Origin: Methanobacterium sp. PtaU1.Bin097
GTDB taxonomy: Archaea > Methanobacteriota > Methanobacteria > Methanobacteriales > Methanobacteriaceae
Length of the DNA: 16,871 nt
Assembly (NCBI GenBank): GCA_002067325.1
Contig: MVQY01000107.1
Coordinates: 1-16,871, forward strand
Direction: 5' to 3'
Both the position numbers and the translations under genes were made by a program. Of the stretch, positions 14,929 through 16,871 are shown piece after piece; positions within the stretch are counted from its first letter, which is position 1; each line of letters opens with the position of its first letter. The notes beneath the pieces were generated by a model. It had not been told where the DNA came from, did not search any database, and was given only the letters and a program-made list of their open reading frames with translations.

Positions 14929-14969
14929 ATATTTATATAGGGTATCCACTATTTAAGCATGAGCTTAAA
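14929..14969. promoter_or_regulatory. Overlapping divergent promoters with a 7-base inverted repeat
   Basis: On the plus strand ATATTTATATAG (14929-14940) fits a TATA box for the gene at 14972. On the minus strand a CATATTTTAAG-like stretch (about 14966-14976) fits one for the ATPase operon. Between them TTTAAGC (14952-14958) and GCTTAAA (14963-14969) form an inverted repeat around ATGA. Confidence 0.45.
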
Positions 14970-14971
14970 AT

Positions 14972-16060
14972 ATGCTAATTTTGGTTATTTTTCACTGCAT
15001 ATTAATATTGTCTGTGATTTGGGCATTGGTTCCCTTCCAAGAGAAAAAATTATCTGTGTTGGTGTGTGAATCTAAACCTATGGAAGTGTTTTGCAAGTGC
15101 GGAAACGATTGCATAAAATCTAAATCAGAGGTTTTAAAAGATTTTAAAACAATTTTCAGGGCCTGTGATAGGTGTGAAGATGTTAAACTTAAAAAATTCA
15201 AACCACTTACCGAACAAATGGATGTTAAACTGCTCGATTCTAATTTCAAAAGATGTACTTGTGGCAGGCGCCATTTAGATGTGGTCATGGCCCATATCCT
15301 TAAAATAATGATGGATGAAGGGGTGAAAACTTCTGATTCCACTTTGAGAAATGTCTGCGTGCCCCTTATTACTCCAGCGTATCCCCTGGACACCGTTCCC
15401 TACCTCCCGGATAATTCACTGGTGATACTCTCGGAGGATGTGGACGGGGAATGTGCAAATCGGATAGTGAAGGAAGTACCAGAGGTTAAAGGGGTTTTAA
15501 ATGGGAGTTTAAGTGATACTGTGGGTGTTAAGGATTCTGGAAGCAATCCCACTACATATGAGCTCCTGGATGGCTGTGATCTCCGCTGTGATATCGTGAA
15601 CACCCCCTGGGGGGTTCTGTGTCTCTATAAGTACCAGGGGGAGATCCACATCGAGGTTCCTAAACCATCATCTCCCAAAATAGAGGGGTTAAAGAAGGTT
15701 TTAAGTAAATTCGATAGTCCTAGTGTTCTGGACTGTACCTGCGGACCGGGTACTCTCGGTTTAGCCGCCCTTCTTGCCGGCGCCCCCCGGGTTGTTTTCA
15801 ACGACGTTTGGTATCCTGCCTGTCAGATGACAATTTTGAATCTGGAGATCAACGGATTCCCCGTGACCACTACCGGGAATGATAAGGGTTTAATTGCCAC
15901 TGGAGAGAATTTCGAGGTTTACTGTTCGGACGTGAAGGATTTAAAAGATGTTTTAAGTGAAAAATTCGATGCCTGCCTGGTAGATGTTTTTCCTGGCGTG
16001 GATGATGCTGTTTTTAGAGAATCTGTGGATGGGATCTGCAGAGAAGTGGTGGTAATTTAA
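14972..16060 (+). CDS. Cys-rich protein with class I SAM methyltransferase-like domain
   Basis: The 362-residue frame has a C-terminal Rossmann-type methyltransferase core: motif I is VLDCTCGPGTLG (252-263), followed by FNDVWYPACQMTILNLEINGF as motif II and an acidic VDVFPG strand end (337-342). This order resembles Trm1/Trm5-like RNA methyltransferases, but the DPPY or DPFG catalytic motif is not clear. The N-terminal region has C32, C41, C43, C47, C65, C68, C95 and C97, a possible zinc or Fe-S site. The first 22 residues from ATG 14972 are hydrophobic and could be a membrane anchor, or untranslated leader if GTG 15056 or ATG 15080 is the true start. No good ribosome site decides this. I do not recognise a named family; the substrate is unknown. 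Confidence 0.7.
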   Translation: MLILVIFHCILILSVIWALVPFQEKKLSVLVCESKPMEVFCKCGNDCIKSKSEVLKDFKTIFRACDRCEDVKLKKFKPLTEQMDVKLLDSNFKRCTCGRRHLDVVMAHILKIMMDEGVKTSDSTLRNVCVPLITPAYPLDTVPYLPDNSLVILSEDVDGECANRIVKEVPEVKGVLNGSLSDTVGVKDSGSNPTTYELLDGCDLRCDIVNTPWGVLCLYKYQGEIHIEVPKPSSPKIEGLKKVLSKFDSPSVLDCTCGPGTLGLAALLAGAPRVVFNDVWYPACQMTILNLEINGFPVTTTGNDKGLIATGENFEVYCSDVKDLKDVLSEKFDACLVDVFPGVDDAVFRESVDGICREVVVI

Positions 16061-16136
16061 GTTTTGCGATGAAATCCACAATGAAGTTCAATTCCATAAC
16101 TATAAACCAATTTCCATAGATGATAATCCCCCATAT

Positions 16137-16871
16137 CTACATACCAATCCCCACATATATCACGATGGCCGGAACAACCAGCACACCCATGAGATTGGAT
16201 TTATTTATGCCCAGATAGTGTGGCAGTAGTCCCAGGGCTACTGATGTGGCATAAACCAGTAGTACAAACCAGAGGTTGGCATGTTCCATTATGGTGAATA
16301 TCATCACTATAGAGCTCATGAAGATGATGACCAGCCAGGATAATCTGCTGTAATCCAGTTGCTGTATGTATTCTCCCACTATATCACCTAATTTTAAACA
16401 TAATATTAAAGCAAGGGATACGGCGGTGATGGAGACGAAGATGTACAGTATGAGGTGCTCGTAGTTGAAAACATCGATTATCTTATCCACATATACTGCG
16501 ATTCCACTGCGGGGATTACCAATTAAATAGATGGCTATCAGGGAGAACAGGGCATCGGAGACATTCACTCCACTCATGGCAACCAGGAAACTATCCTTAT
16601 TTTCTCCCGTATCTCCTCCACCGCTTATCTCCTGTGCTATGAGGCTCCCCTGGGCCGGTCCCATTCCTGGGAGAAACCCCAGGATGCTCCCTGCTATTCC
16701 TCCGGCGAAGATACCCCTTAAGATGTTATTATCCACGATAAGTGAATGATCTGGGTTCTGGGGTGGTACTGTCGAGCTTTCAGAAAGGCTATAGAGTAGG
16801 GTGCTTACACCAAAAAGCCCGGTGAACATGCACAGCAGGGAAACTCCTGAGGATATGGGTGAATTAAGCAT
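16137..16871 (-). CDS. TctA/DUF112-family membrane permease, C-terminal part (5' end outside window)
   Basis: The 244 residues in view are mostly membrane helices. The stretch RGIFAGGIAGSILGFLPGMGPAQGSLIAQ matches the Gly/Pro-rich hairpin repeat of the tripartite tricarboxylate transporter TctA family (DUF112), which in bacteria works with TctB and a binding protein. Here only this permease is visible, as is usual for archaeal members. The family is normally about 400-500 residues, so the ATG at the very edge is probably internal and the gene continues to the right. The substrate is unknown; an anion or small organic acid is a guess. The 76-base gap to the methyltransferase gene holds nothing notable. 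Confidence 0.75.
   Translation of the reverse strand: MLNSPISSGVSLLCMFTGLFGVSTLLYSLSESSTVPPQNPDHSLIVDNNILRGIFAGGIAGSILGFLPGMGPAQGSLIAQEISGGGDTGENKDSFLVAMSGVNVSDALFSLIAIYLIGNPRSGIAVYVDKIIDVFNYEHLILYIFVSITAVSLALILCLKLGDIVGEYIQQLDYSRLSWLVIIFMSSIVMIFTIMEHANLWFVLLVYATSVALGLLPHYLGINKSNLMGVLVVPAIVIYVGIGM

Noticed and set aside
14959..15069. Short frame starting at ATG 14959 ahead of the methyltransferase-like gene.
   Set aside because: About 36 codons, no ribosome site, and it overlaps the longer gene; it could be a leader peptide but nothing supports it.
1..16871. tRNA, rRNA, IS elements and CRISPR arrays.
   Set aside because: None was seen on reading through; no transposase motifs, long terminal inverted repeats or cloverleaf-like sequence were noticed, though a covariance-model search was not possible.

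Overview
The window looks like chromosomal DNA of a methanogenic archaeon, most likely a member of the Methanobacteriales (Methanobacterium-like). The reasons are A+T-rich DNA, short T-rich gaps, TATA-like boxes followed by GGAGG/GGTGAT-type ribosome sites, use of TTG/GTG starts, and the gene content: archaeal NikR, CbiMNQO, a CPH-type copper ATPase, and a VirB11/TadC-like pair. The organism call is inference, because no rRNA or mcr gene is present.

Layout. 1-1912 (+): the tail of one ABC exporter half and a complete second half, probably a heterodimer. 1954-3183 (-): nikR followed by a radical SAM gene. 3388-4101 (+): a second radical SAM gene, divergent from nikR and visibly paralogous to the first; the shared upstream region holds a strong interrupted palindrome. 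4203-5555 (-): an MFS drug-efflux-type permease. 5927-6316 (+): a small HTH regulator between two long AT-rich gaps. 6673-9592 (+): cbiM, cbiN, cbiQ and cbiO, a complete ECF-type cobalt/nickel importer; a run of T-tracts separates cbiMN from cbiQO. 9731-11962 (+): a CopB-like P1B ATPase with a very His-rich N terminus. 12057-13247 and 13300-14919 (-): a TadC/FlaJ-like membrane protein and its VirB11-like ATPase. 14972-16060 (+): a Cys-rich protein with a methyltransferase domain. 16137-16871 (-): the C-terminal part of a TctA/DUF112-family permease that runs off the window.

How the parts may fit. Much of the window deals with transition metals: a nickel sensor, a cobalt/nickel importer and a copper exporter. 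Two observations stand out. First, the CbiO ATPase ends in four exact-length 12-residue repeats, each with an HxxLH pair, which could be a metal-sensing or metal-buffering tail. Second, a GTAATAC-type motif recurs in the upstream regions of the MFS gene, the HTH gene and cbiM, and at the HTH gene it forms an inverted repeat against the TATA box. This suggests a small regulon run by the HTH protein. The paralogous radical SAM genes around nikR are a third point of interest; their substrate is unknown.
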